Assembly: GCA_965198095.1 (NCBI GenBank)
Contig: OZ240239.1
Location: 310,001-374,000 of the forward strand
DNA: 64,000 nucleotides
Origin: CBDFJH01 sp965198095
GTDB taxonomy: Bacteria > Latescibacterota > UBA2968 > GCA-2709665
Direction of reading: 5' to 3'
Made by a program: the position numbers and the translations under genes. The notes under the pieces were generated by a model, which saw nothing but the letters and a program-made list of their open reading frames with translations, had not been told where the DNA came from and ran no database searches. Shown here piece after piece: positions 52,607 through 61,678 of the stretch (position 1 is its first letter; each line of letters opens with the position of its first letter).

Positions 52607-53548
52607 TCACATTCGGTTGGTCGCGCCCAGAATCCGCCAGCGCCCCTTCTTGTCGGAAGCCTCGTAAAACAGACGCCAGCGTCCATTCGCCAGGCGGAGC
52701 AGACAGGGTTCGGAACAGTGGATGGCATCCAGCTCGAGGCCAGGGTCCAGGACGACGCCCGCTTCCTTCTGCCAGCCCAGGCCGTCCTCTGAGCGCGCGG
52801 CGAGGATTCTCCCACGCATCTCGGGATGGCGACACCAGCCCGAATAGACCATGCGCCAGAACCCCCTGGAGGTTGGAATCACGTGCGGGCTGTAGGCCCC
52901 GTAGCTCTCTTCCGGACGGGTCTGCGAGATCCGAACGCCCGGCTCCCGCTCCCACCGCAGGCCGTCCGTCGAGAACGCGCTCCAGATCTCGCAACGTCGA
53001 GGATCCCTTGCGTGATAATAGAGACGCCAGCCCTTCTGGCCGGGCAGCCGCACACAGGCTGGCGTTCCGAAGTCAATCCTGTTCTCCTCATCGTGCAGGC
53101 GCACCCCTTCTTCGACCGTCCAGGACCGCCCGTTTTCAGACAGGGCACTCAGAATCACGTCGGAGTGGTTCCCCGAGCGGCCCTCGAAATACATCCGAAA
53201 CCGGCCGCCCGGGAGCCTTACGACATCGGGCGCGAGTGCACGATGCGTCGCGAACGGCGGATTCGGCCCGACACAGATCTTCCCGTCCCGCTCCCAGGTC
53301 ATCCCGTCTTTGGAAGAAGCGCTCACGATCACCCCGTTGACGCCCGTAGGACAGAAGCGTCCATACTCCATAAAGAAGAGCTTGTACGCCCCATCCTCCA
53401 GCTCGAATGCCCTTGGACACAAGACCCGGCTCCTCGGAAAGGTCGGGTCCAGGTCGATCACCGCCCCGGAATCCTTTTCGAAGGCGACGCCGGGATCCGG
53501 ACAGCGCTCCGGGTGAAGCAGACCCATCTCGGGTCGGAGTTCATCCAT
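52607..53548 (-). CDS. Glycosidase-like five-bladed beta-propeller protein
   Basis: This 313-residue protein shows five repeats of the blade pattern seen in GH43/GH32/GH130-like proteins: GAYKLFFMEYG / SKDGMTWERDG, GRFRMYFEGRSG / SENGRSWTVEEG, GWRLYYHARDP / STDGLRWEREPG, GFWRMVYSGWC / SEDGLGWQKEAG and GRWRLFYEASD. Catalytic acids cannot be assigned with confidence. No signal peptide. ATG 53548 (AGAGG 7 bp upstream) lies 8 bases inside the end of the upstream twin gene, so translation is coupled. It presumably acts on an oligosaccharide or glycoside with its neighbours. Confidence 0.7.
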   Translation of the reverse strand: MDELRPEMGLLHPERCPDPGVAFEKDSGAVIDLDPTFPRSRVLCPRAFELEDGAYKLFFMEYGRFCPTGVNGVIVSASSKDGMTWERDGKICVGPNPPFATHRALAPDVVRLPGGRFRMYFEGRSGNHSDVILSALSENGRSWTVEEGVRLHDEENRIDFGTPACVRLPGQKGWRLYYHARDPRRCEIWSAFSTDGLRWEREPGVRISQTRPEESYGAYSPHVIPTSRGFWRMVYSGWCRHPEMRGRILAARSEDGLGWQKEAGVVLDPGLELDAIHCSEPCLLRLANGRWRLFYEASDKKGRWRILGATNRM

Positions 53549-56393
53549 CTTCATCCCTCTGCGTTTCCAGATTCAGCGTGAAGATCTTCGCGCGCCTGAG
53601 AACAAAGCGGAACTTCAACACCCGTCCTGCCAGTTCGCTGAGTGTCCGTCCCCGCCAGGAGGGCCGATGTCGGACCTCATCTCCGGCGAAGGCGTCCGAA
53701 TCGCCGAGCGCATACCCCGCAATCGCCCCGCCGGAATCATCCTGCACTTCAACGCGCAGACGCCCTCCCGCCTCGACTTCGGCATTGATGATCAAGTCCT
53801 CGGCGTCGAACCGGATCGGATGCGTCGTGAGCTCACCCGATCCATCCGTCGGCGCGGCGTAGGCGAGCCTCCCCGGTTTGATGTGCGTAATAAGCGGCGT
53901 ATAGGACTGACGCTTTGTCCGCTGCCACAGCGTCTCCCAGTCCTTGAAGAACGGGGCGTCGCTGTAATGCGGGAAAAGGGCCTGGAACCCCTTCAGCGTC
54001 CGGTGTCTGATCCCGACACCGACGTGGTGGTGGCGCCCTGTGCTTGCGGTATTGACAAGCCCCCACGTCTCGTTGCCATCCCTGTCCTTGAACAGATAAT
54101 AGCTGGTCCCGCCAAAGTTCATGCCCCAGTTGTAAGCCCCTTCATCCGGTCGGAGCTTTATAAGAGGCGCCCGGTTGTCCGTGAACCGATGCCAGTGCAG
54201 AAGGTCGCGCGACCAGATGAGTTCGGGGTACTGGGTTTGATCGAATGCAGGATGCGCACGAACCGAGGCGACGTACATCTCGCCCCCCTTCACTGCAACC
54301 CCGGAACTCGACGTCCTACTCAGCATAGTCCTACCGTTTTTGCACGCCGGATGCTCAAGAATCAGTTCCATTCCATAGTACTGCATCCCGGGTGGATCGA
54401 ACTCATCGACGCCCAAACAGGCGCGCTTCTCGAAATTCACGCCGTCGTCCGTCCACATTACCGCCAGGTTGCGCATCTGGCCCTGGTGGTTGTCCCAGGT
54501 CGCGCAGTGGGGCGCGTAGCCTGGCGTATTGGGTCTGTAATACCAGAAGATCGTCGGTTCGTCGACACGTTCGACCTGGTGGCGGATCGTCTCCGTCGAA
54601 TGCATCAGATCCATCCCGCCGCCCATGTGGATCAACGGCTGGTCGCTCAGGAAGAGATATTCATTGTCCCCTTTGTACATCATAGAATAATAGCTGCGGA
54701 CCATCGGCTCAAAGCCAAGCTCCTCCTTCGAATCCTCGAAGTCATCCGGCCACATGAAGTCGACTTTAGAATTTCTTCCTTCCGCGATCATGGCCATGAA
54801 CAGCTTGTCGATGTCCACGGGACCATCCCTTTTCGGATCGTAATTCCGAAACTTGAACCTTGGCGTGGTGAGGCCCAACGTGATCGCCGCCGTGCCATCC
54901 CGAGGGCTTTTCTCACGCATCATCTCTTCGAGCGTGCAGAGGATGTTATTCGCTTTGGAGCCGTGGAACGCGATGCGTCCCAGTTCCGGTTTTTCCCAGG
55001 CTACGCCGTCTCTCGAGGTCGCGAGACAGATATAGTTGGGCCGATTCAGGTCCTCGGGCCACATCTCGAAGATCTGCGCCTGCGCCGCATCGATCTCCTC
55101 CGGGTCCGGAAGGCCGCCGTCTTCCCGCATCCCTGGAACAGCGAGCATTAAGTGGTTTGTGTTCCGTTCTGCATTCGGCCGCGGATCGTTTAGGATCGCG
55201 TAGGAGAAACCGAGCGGAGGGATGTTGTATTCCTGAACGGGCTTGCCTTTGGCAAGCAATTTCTCGAGAAGCTCGCCATATGGCCCGGCCATCGGATCCA
55301 GTCTTTCTTTCTTCACCCCAACGTCTATCCGTCGCAGATCCTCTATCGATACGCTTGACCTACCGCGACCAGAACGGCGTAACCAAGATTCCAACTTCTC
55401 AAGAGTCGCCGTGTCGTCGTCCGAGTCCAGATCGTCGGCCAACAGGTGCCAGTCATAGCCTCTGCGGTGATACGTCTCCACCATCATCTTGTAGTTCGTC
55501 TTATAGAGGCCCGCCTCCGCGTCGAACGCCGGAGCCTCCATGCCGATCATCCCGAACTCCCAGGGCTTGTCCATCACGATCGCCGGATGGTCGGGGTTCG
55601 GATCATAACTCATCGGCCGGAAGTCGATCGCTTTCAGATCCTCGAACAGCCAGCCGTCGCACATATACTGCACGGAATCCCCTAACTTCAACGGCGGTTC
55701 CGGCGCCACGTCCGGACCGATCACCTCTTTCCAGAACTTCCTGACCATGTAAGGCCCGAACGGCCTCCCTTCTTCCACCAACCGGACTCGCACCCAGTAT
55801 TCTCCCCGTTCCCATCCCGCGTGCTGGAATCGGACGACCTGCGGCTCCTCCGTCAACGCCAACTCCACAGGCGCCACGAGCGATTCACGCCCCTGGCGCG
55901 CCGTCACATCCATACGAACGCGGCAGGACGGCACACGCCCGGTCTTCAGTCGGATCGTCACAGGCAACTCATCGTAGTCGATGCAGACCGGCCGCAGCGG
56001 GGCGCACTCGATAAAGCCGGGCGGGAAGTCGTCGCGAAGCCGCCCCTTGGAACTGTTCGCGAACAGTCGATCCTGATCGAGCTCGGCCGTCTCCGAAACG
56101 ATCGGAACGCCATCGCTCGATATCACGACCGAGAAGGAGGTCACGCCCATATCGAACAGGAGGGAAGAGACAGGTCCGTCGATCTGCTCGTAGGCCCCGT
56201 CATCCATCAACGGATAACGGATCCTGACCTCCGCGTGCCTACCTTCCGTCCGCAGGTCTCCATCCAGATCAACCCCGTACCCACACGGCTGGGTGACCCT
56301 GACGCGCGCGCTCAGCCGTCCCCAGTGATTCGGGTCGCCGGGAACCGTGAGCGTGAGCACCTGTGTCATATAGTCAGCCTGCGTGACCTGCAT
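53541..56393 (-). CDS. Large glycosidase-like protein, twin A
   Basis: This protein has 950 residues from ATG 56393 (GGGGGAA ~6 bp upstream). The N-terminal ~250 residues are beta-rich and unrecognised. The middle and C-terminal parts hold beta-propeller-type motifs (ATSRDGVAWEKPELG, MWTDDGVNFEKRACLG, ELIWSRDLLHWHRF). The last ~90 residues form the sandwich module shared with the gene at 21130 (GGRLRVEVQDDSGGAI to AKIFTLNLE). No signal peptide. Probably a cytoplasmic glycoside-processing protein, but the function is not known. It differs from twin B chiefly in the centre, where it has an extra ~15-residue segment near residue 350, and at its C-terminus, with eight extra residues (TQRDEDG after NLE). 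Confidence 0.7.
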   Translation of the reverse strand: MQVTQADYMTQVLTLTVPGDPNHWGRLSARVRVTQPCGYGVDLDGDLRTEGRHAEVRIRYPLMDDGAYEQIDGPVSSLLFDMGVTSFSVVISSDGVPIVSETAELDQDRLFANSSKGRLRDDFPPGFIECAPLRPVCIDYDELPVTIRLKTGRVPSCRVRMDVTARQGRESLVAPVELALTEEPQVVRFQHAGWERGEYWVRVRLVEEGRPFGPYMVRKFWKEVIGPDVAPEPPLKLGDSVQYMCDGWLFEDLKAIDFRPMSYDPNPDHPAIVMDKPWEFGMIGMEAPAFDAEAGLYKTNYKMMVETYHRRGYDWHLLADDLDSDDDTATLEKLESWLRRSGRGRSSVSIEDLRRIDVGVKKERLDPMAGPYGELLEKLLAKGKPVQEYNIPPLGFSYAILNDPRPNAERNTNHLMLAVPGMREDGGLPDPEEIDAAQAQIFEMWPEDLNRPNYICLATSRDGVAWEKPELGRIAFHGSKANNILCTLEEMMREKSPRDGTAAITLGLTTPRFKFRNYDPKRDGPVDIDKLFMAMIAEGRNSKVDFMWPDDFEDSKEELGFEPMVRSYYSMMYKGDNEYLFLSDQPLIHMGGGMDLMHSTETIRHQVERVDEPTIFWYYRPNTPGYAPHCATWDNHQGQMRNLAVMWTDDGVNFEKRACLGVDEFDPPGMQYYGMELILEHPACKNGRTMLSRTSSSGVAVKGGEMYVASVRAHPAFDQTQYPELIWSRDLLHWHRFTDNRAPLIKLRPDEGAYNWGMNFGGTSYYLFKDRDGNETWGLVNTASTGRHHHVGVGIRHRTLKGFQALFPHYSDAPFFKDWETLWQRTKRQSYTPLITHIKPGRLAYAAPTDGSGELTTHPIRFDAEDLIINAEVEAGGRLRVEVQDDSGGAIAGYALGDSDAFAGDEVRHRPSWRGRTLSELAGRVLKFRFVLRRAKIFTLNLETQRDEDG

Positions 56394-56599
56394 ATCAATT
56401 CCCCCAGGCCTTTGTACCCATGTATGAGTCACCAGCTTTTCAGATTGTACGGATCAGGCCGACCGTCCCGAGGTGGGTGGAATTTTTCTGCGCCTATCCG
56501 TCTCGCACCGCTGTTTCGGGACGCAGCAAAAGATGCGAGGTCGCAAACCTTCACCAGCGCCATACTTCGCACAAGGTTTTGGATTCCCGGTACCCGGTC

Positions 56600-59392
56600 T
56601 TATTCCAGATTCAGCGTGAAGATCTTCGCGCGCCTGAGAGCAAAGCGGAACTTCAACACCCGTCCTGCCAGTTCGCTGAGTGTCCGTCCCCGCCAGGAGG
56701 GCCGATGTCGGACCTCATCTCCGGCGAAGGCGTCCGAATCGCCGAGCGCATACCCCGCAATCGCCCCGCCGGAATCATCCTGCACTTCAACGCGCAGACG
56801 CCCTCCCGCCTCGACTTCGGCATTGATGATCAAGTCCTCGGCGTCGAACCGGATCGGATGCGTCGTGAGCTCACCCGATCCGTCCGTCGGCGCGGCGTAG
56901 GCGAGCCTTCCCGGTTTGATGTGCGTGATGAGTGGCGTATATGACAATCGCTTTCCGCGCTGCCACAGCGTCTCCCAGTCCTCGAAGAACGGGGCGTCAC
57001 TGCATTGGGGATATTGCGACTGAAATCCCTTCAGCGTACGGTGTCGGATCCCGACACCGACGTGGTTGTGGCGCCCGGTGCTCGCGGTATTGAGGAGCCC
57101 CCAACGCTCGTTGCCATCTCTGTCCTTGAACAGATAGTAGCTGGTCCCTGAAAAGTTCATGCCCCAGTTGTAAGCCCCTTCGTCCGGTCGGAGCTTCACG
57201 AGAGGCGCCCGGTGATGGGTGAAGCGGTGCCAATGAAGCAGGTCGCGCGACCAGATGAGTTCGGGGTACTGGGTTTGATCGAATGCAGGATGCGCACGGA
57301 CCCAGGCGACGTACATCTCGCCCCGTCTCACCGCCACGCCGGCGGTGGACGTCCCGCGCAGCATCGTCCTGCCGTCCTTACCGGCAGGATGCTCCAGAAT
57401 CAGCCCCATCGAATAGTACTGCATACCGGGTGGATCGAACTCGTCGACGCCCAAACAGGCGCGCTTCTCGAAATTCACGCCGTCGTCCGTCCACATTACC
57501 GCCAGGTTGCGCATCTGGCCCTGGTGGTTGTCCCAGGTCGCGCAGTGGGGCGCGTAGCCTGGCGTATTGGGTCTGTAATACCAGAAGATCGTCGGTTCGT
57601 CGACACGTTCGACCTGATGGCGGATCGTTTCCGTCGAATGCATCAGATCCATCCCGCCGCCCATGTAGATCAACGGCTGGTCGCTCAGGAAGAGATACTC
57701 GTCGTTCCCCTTGTAGACCACCGGGTAATAGGAACGGACCGTGGGCGTGAACCCCAGGGCTTCCTCGGAACCCTCGAAGTCATCCGGCCACATGAAATCG
57801 ACCTTCGGGTTTCTGCCCTCTACGATCAGGGCCATGAGCAGCTTGTCGATGTCCACGGGGCCGTCACGTTTCGGGTCGTAGCGGCGAAACTTGAACCTGG
57901 GCGTGACAATCCCCAGCGTGATCGCCGCCGTCACATCCTGAGGACGCCTCTCGTGCATCCATGCTTCAAACGTGCAGAGGATGTTGTTCGCCTTGGACCC
58001 GTGGAACGCGACGCGTCCCAGTTCCGGTTTTTTCCAGGCTACGCCGTCTGTCGAGGTCGCGAGACAGATATAGTTGGGCCGATTCAGGTCCTCCGGATAC
58101 ATCTCGAAGATCTGCACCAGCGCCGTGTCGATTTCTCCGGGATCCGGAAGCTCGCCGTCTTCACGCATCCCTGGCAGGGCGAGCATCACGTGGTCCGCGT
58201 TCCGTTCCTCGTTCGGCCGGGGATCGTTCAGAATGGCGTAAGAGAAGCCGAGCGGAGGGATATTGTATTCCTGAACAGGCGTGCCCTCCCCAAGCAGCTT
58301 TTCGAGAAGCGCCCTGCAGGGTCCGGCCATCGGCTCCTGTCTTTCTTTCTCCACGCCAACGTTGATCCGTCGCAAGTCTCTTGTCGACTCGAACCTTTCG
58401 GCGTGAGCAACATCGTCGTCCGAGTCCAGATCGTCCGCCAACAGGTGCCAGTCGTAGCCTCTGCGGTGATACGCCTCCACCATCATCTTGTAGTTCATCT
58501 TGTAGAGACCGGCCTCCGCGTCGAACGCCAAATCCTCAATCTGGAACATCCCGAACTCCCAAGGCTTGTCCATCACGATCGCCGGATGGTCGGGGTTCGG
58601 ATCATAACTCATCGGCCGGAAGTCGATCGCTTTCAGATCCTCGAACAGCCAGCCGTCGCACATATACTGCACGGAATCCCCTAACTTCAACGGCGGTTCC
58701 GGCGCCACGTCCGGACCGATCACCTCTTTCCAGAACTTCCTGACCATGTAAGGCCCGAACGGCCTCCCTTCTTCCACCAACCGGACTCGCACCCAGTATT
58801 CTCCCCGTTCCCATCCCGCGTGCTGGAATCGGACGACCTGCGGCTCCTCCGTCAACGCCAACTCCACAGGCGCCACGAGCGATTCACGCCCCTGGCGCGC
58901 CGTCACATCCATACGAACGCGGCAGGACGGCACACGCCCGGTCTTCAGTCGGATCGTCACAGGCAACTCATCGTAGTCGATGCAGACCGGCCGCAGCGGG
59001 GCGCACTCGATAAAGCCGGGCGGGAAGTCGTCGCGAAGCCGCCCCTTGGAACTGTTCGCGAACAGTTGATCCTGATCGAGCTCGGCCGTCTCCGAAACGA
59101 TCGGAACGCCATCGCTCGATATCACGACCGAGAAGGAGGTCACGCCCATATCGAACAGGAGGGAAGAGACAGGTCCGTCGATCTGCTCGTAGGCCCCGTC
59201 ATCCATCAACGGATAACGGATCCTGACCTCCGCGTGCCTACCTTCCGTCCGCAGGTCTCCATCCAGATCAACCCCGTACCCACACGGCTGGGTGACCTTG
59301 ACGCGCGCGCTCAGCCGCCCCCAGTGATTCGGGTCGCCGGGAACCGTGAGCGTGAGCACCTGTGTCATATAATCAGCCTGCGTGACCTGCAT
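56600..59392 (-). CDS. Large glycosidase-like protein, twin B
   Basis: This protein has 930 residues from ATG 59392 (GGGGGC upstream). The order of regions is the same as in twin A. The first ~275 codons are almost identical at DNA level (58559-59392 against 55560-56393, five mismatches by eye). The last ~105 codons and a central ~280 bp tract are also near-identical, while the tracts between are clearly diverged (VAHAERFESTRDLRRINVGVEKER against the longer twin A version). This mosaic fits gene conversion after an older duplication. It is transcribed ahead of twin A with a 206 bp gap (56394-56599) in which I see no gene. Confidence 0.7.
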   Translation of the reverse strand: MQVTQADYMTQVLTLTVPGDPNHWGRLSARVKVTQPCGYGVDLDGDLRTEGRHAEVRIRYPLMDDGAYEQIDGPVSSLLFDMGVTSFSVVISSDGVPIVSETAELDQDQLFANSSKGRLRDDFPPGFIECAPLRPVCIDYDELPVTIRLKTGRVPSCRVRMDVTARQGRESLVAPVELALTEEPQVVRFQHAGWERGEYWVRVRLVEEGRPFGPYMVRKFWKEVIGPDVAPEPPLKLGDSVQYMCDGWLFEDLKAIDFRPMSYDPNPDHPAIVMDKPWEFGMFQIEDLAFDAEAGLYKMNYKMMVEAYHRRGYDWHLLADDLDSDDDVAHAERFESTRDLRRINVGVEKERQEPMAGPCRALLEKLLGEGTPVQEYNIPPLGFSYAILNDPRPNEERNADHVMLALPGMREDGELPDPGEIDTALVQIFEMYPEDLNRPNYICLATSTDGVAWKKPELGRVAFHGSKANNILCTFEAWMHERRPQDVTAAITLGIVTPRFKFRRYDPKRDGPVDIDKLLMALIVEGRNPKVDFMWPDDFEGSEEALGFTPTVRSYYPVVYKGNDEYLFLSDQPLIYMGGGMDLMHSTETIRHQVERVDEPTIFWYYRPNTPGYAPHCATWDNHQGQMRNLAVMWTDDGVNFEKRACLGVDEFDPPGMQYYSMGLILEHPAGKDGRTMLRGTSTAGVAVRRGEMYVAWVRAHPAFDQTQYPELIWSRDLLHWHRFTHHRAPLVKLRPDEGAYNWGMNFSGTSYYLFKDRDGNERWGLLNTASTGRHNHVGVGIRHRTLKGFQSQYPQCSDAPFFEDWETLWQRGKRLSYTPLITHIKPGRLAYAAPTDGSGELTTHPIRFDAEDLIINAEVEAGGRLRVEVQDDSGGAIAGYALGDSDAFAGDEVRHRPSWRGRTLSELAGRVLKFRFALRRAKIFTLNLE

Positions 59393-59449
59393 ATCATGCC
59401 CCCGATTCTTGCCTGTAGCCGTGCAACCCCAAGGGGTCACCGCCAACCC

Positions 59450-59653
59450 TCATCGAGACGGTTCGACGACGACCTTTAGGTGTTGTTGTGGCGAATCCAG
59501 CGCCGCGAACGCGCCCCGGACGCCGTCAAGCCCCACCTTGCCGGTGATAAGCCGTTCTACGGGAATCTTTCCCTCTGCGATGTCTGGCTCCAACTGATCG
59601 CGCTCCATACACAGACCGAGCACGACGACGCGCGCGCATTCAGAGCCCTCCAT
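59450..59653 (-). pseudogene. Zinc-type alcohol dehydrogenase (MDR) C-terminal remnant
   Basis: About 67 codons match only the C-terminal end of medium-chain dehydrogenases: LEPDIAEGKIPVERLITGKV, GVRGAFAALDSP, HLKVVVEP. The GroES-like domain, zinc ligands and Rossmann fold are absent, cut off where the deformylase gene ends (59662). It is a truncated remnant. Confidence 0.7.
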
Positions 59654-59661
59654 CGGCGAAT

Positions 59662-60162
59662 CTACTTTAACAGAACCAGCTGGCTCCGAAGCCCGAACGA
59701 CCTCTCGTCGATCGCGCGCTGCACGGCAAGGATCCCGTCCAAATGATCCACTTCGTGCTGCAGCAGCTCGCCCAGATCCTCATCCAGATCGATCCGCTGC
59801 TCTGCCCAGTTTTCATTTCGAAAAGTAATGCGACATCTCTTGTGCCGCTTCACCCTCACGACGAGTTCTGGAAAACTCATACAGTCGTCCCACATCTCGA
59901 ACATTTCCTCGCTCTTCTGATCGATCGTCGGATTGATGAAGATCGTGGGTCGATCGATAAACGTGTAGACGATCCGCTTCATCATACCGATCTGCGGGGC
60001 GGCAATCGCGCGCCCCAGGCCGTAGCGGTCCCTGAAATCGATCATCGTGTCGTGGAGATCCTGCACGACCGGATCCAGGCTCGGCAGCTCGTCCTCTCGA
60101 ATCGGATCGCACACCTCGTAGAGCTTCGGGTTCCCGAGCAGCAAGATCTCTCTAACCGGCAT
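59662..60162 (-). CDS. def: Peptide deformylase, divergent type
   Basis: This protein has about 166 residues. It removes the N-terminal formyl group of nascent proteins. Motif 1 reads GLGRAIAAPQIG, two residues longer than the usual GxGLAAPQ. Motif 2 reads WDDCMSFPE (Cys ligand, in place of EGCLS). Motif 3 is the standard HEVDHLDG (two His ligands and the catalytic Glu). The zinc/iron site is therefore complete, but the substrate-facing loops differ, as in the divergent deformylase group. The start is ATG 60162 or GTG 60165 after GGAGG. No fmt or methionyl-tRNA gene is adjacent, so this may be a secondary deformylase. Confidence 0.88.
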   Translation of the reverse strand: MPVREILLLGNPKLYEVCDPIREDELPSLDPVVQDLHDTMIDFRDRYGLGRAIAAPQIGMMKRIVYTFIDRPTIFINPTIDQKSEEMFEMWDDCMSFPELVVRVKRHKRCRITFRNENWAEQRIDLDEDLGELLQHEVDHLDGILAVQRAIDERSFGLRSQLVLLK

Positions 60163-60202
60163 CACGCACGTCCTCCCTCAGCCATCCTCCCTGTTGCCCG
60201 TG

Positions 60203-61096
60203 TCACCGCACAAACCACCGAACGGCGAGCTTCCGCTCAAGATCTTCAAAGCGAAGCGTGTAGGGATCACATCGTCTATAGACGACGTGGCCATCCGAAC
60301 GGAGCATCAGCCAGCCGAAGTCCCAGCCGTTGCTCTCATACAGCAACGGAACGGCGGGCTTCACCCGAACCACCGGATGCGACCCGGCGACGAACCATCT
60401 GCTCTCCGTGAAGTAGTAACACGAACCGACCTGCGTGAACAGCTCGTGCCCCAAGGTCTCCGCATTCCAGAGGTCCTGGCAGAGATCTCTCACGCCGACT
60501 TTCACCTCTTTCCCCTCCGAAAAGGCTTCGGCCAGATCATCGACCGAACCGGAGGTCGCCACGCCGTCCGCATCGTGAGCAAAGATTTCTTCCCAGGAAT
60601 CGTTGACGTAGAAACGGTAGACTTCGAAATCGTAGATGAAGTTGCGGCTGGGCGCGTTCGTCTCACCGTCCCAGCCGCTTTGCTCCTGCATTTTGGGCAT
60701 GTCCGGGTGCGCTCCGGGCGGGACCGGGCCCTTGGGTCCCCTCGCGGGAGGACCGTCCAGGTAGGGGCGGGCGAGCGCCTGCTGTCCGTTCTGGTTATAG
60801 AGGAAAAAGGACATGGACGGCCGCGCGCCAAAGCCGTCGGGGAGGTGGGTGGGTTGACGAAGGCCCATGATGGCCGCCACCCAAGCGTCGTCCAGAAGGT
60901 AAGAAATTTTGAATTCGCAGACCTCGCGAACCACCTCCGGATTGTCCGATGACGTGTCTACGTGTTCGTTGTAAAGAAATTCAGTGCAAATGCGCAGATC
61001 TGCGCCGCTGCGGACGGCGTCGGCCAGCGCCACCTCGCCTCCGGCGGCAACGCTGCCGTCTGCATTCAGCGTAAGGACACAGGTCCAAGCAGCCAT
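60203..61096 (-). CDS. Conserved-looking protein of unknown function
   Basis: This 297-residue protein matches no family I recognise. It appears beta-rich, with an unusual content of Trp/Tyr/Phe and Asp (ADLRICTEFLYNEHVD, SMSFFLYNQNG, NFIYDFEVYRFYVNDSWEEIFAHD, SCYYFTESRWFVAGSHP, ESNGWDFGWLMLRSDGHVVYR), a lipocalin- or jelly-roll-like composition. No signal peptide or transmembrane segment. AGAGG lies 8 bp before ATG 61096. It is 16 bp downstream of the cupin gene and 40 bp upstream of def, so it is probably cotranscribed with both. Confidence 0.65.
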   Translation of the reverse strand: MAAWTCVLTLNADGSVAAGGEVALADAVRSGADLRICTEFLYNEHVDTSSDNPEVVREVCEFKISYLLDDAWVAAIMGLRQPTHLPDGFGARPSMSFFLYNQNGQQALARPYLDGPPARGPKGPVPPGAHPDMPKMQEQSGWDGETNAPSRNFIYDFEVYRFYVNDSWEEIFAHDADGVATSGSVDDLAEAFSEGKEVKVGVRDLCQDLWNAETLGHELFTQVGSCYYFTESRWFVAGSHPVVRVKPAVPLLYESNGWDFGWLMLRSDGHVVYRRCDPYTLRFEDLERKLAVRWFVR

Positions 61097-61112
61097 GCAG
61101 GCGCCTCTCGGG

Positions 61113-61490
61113 TCAGGCGTAAAGTTCGAGCGGTTCCGGCGTTCGAAGGACGAACGTCTTTCTTACGTAGTCCGGAACGTGCCACGTGGCACTCAGCCCG
61201 GCGGGGAAATGGACGTAGTCCCCGGCCTTGAAGGTTCGGCTCTCTCCCCCCTCTTCGACCACGGCCGCCTCTCCCTCCAGGACAAACACGAACTCGTCCC
61301 AGGTGTAATGCCAGGTGAACTTTCCCGCACTACACTCCCAGACGCCCTGCGTCACTTTCAGGTCCGGAGATTGTGCGGAGATCCACATCCTGGCCCGGGG
61401 TTCACCCTCCAGAATCTGATCGTCGGGAATCGGAGAATTCACGAGCCTGACAGAGGCCCCGGAGCGAATCTGCATCGTGAGTTTGCTCAT
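61113..61490 (-). CDS. Small cupin protein (cupin_3/EutQ-like)
   Basis: This 125-residue single cupin domain has motif 1 FTWHYTWDEFVFVLEGEA and motif 2 GDYVHFPAGLSATWHV, closest to the cupin_3/DUF861 group, which includes ureidoglycine aminohydrolase- and EutQ-like proteins. The metal-binding HxH is reduced to HxT. GGAGG lies 7 bp before ATG 61490. The 188 bp to the oxidoreductase gene contains a small TCTTTTC/GAAAAGA hairpin near 61534-61552 that may be a weak terminator. Confidence 0.82.
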   Translation of the reverse strand: MSKLTMQIRSGASVRLVNSPIPDDQILEGEPRARMWISAQSPDLKVTQGVWECSAGKFTWHYTWDEFVFVLEGEAAVVEEGGESRTFKAGDYVHFPAGLSATWHVPDYVRKTFVLRTPEPLELYA

Positions 61491-61678
61491 GCAACGCCTC
61501 CCTTCGAATCCAAAAGGTTTTCGGTGCCACCTCTCCTCTTTTCGGAAAAGAGAGTAACGTCTTCCAACCGTCGAGACGGCGTCCGGCGACGCGTCAACGA
61601 CCTGAATCTGCTCTGGTGGGTGGAACAGAGATCACGAAGGTGGGCCGGACGGTCGCTCACCAAACGCAGGGCCTGCCA

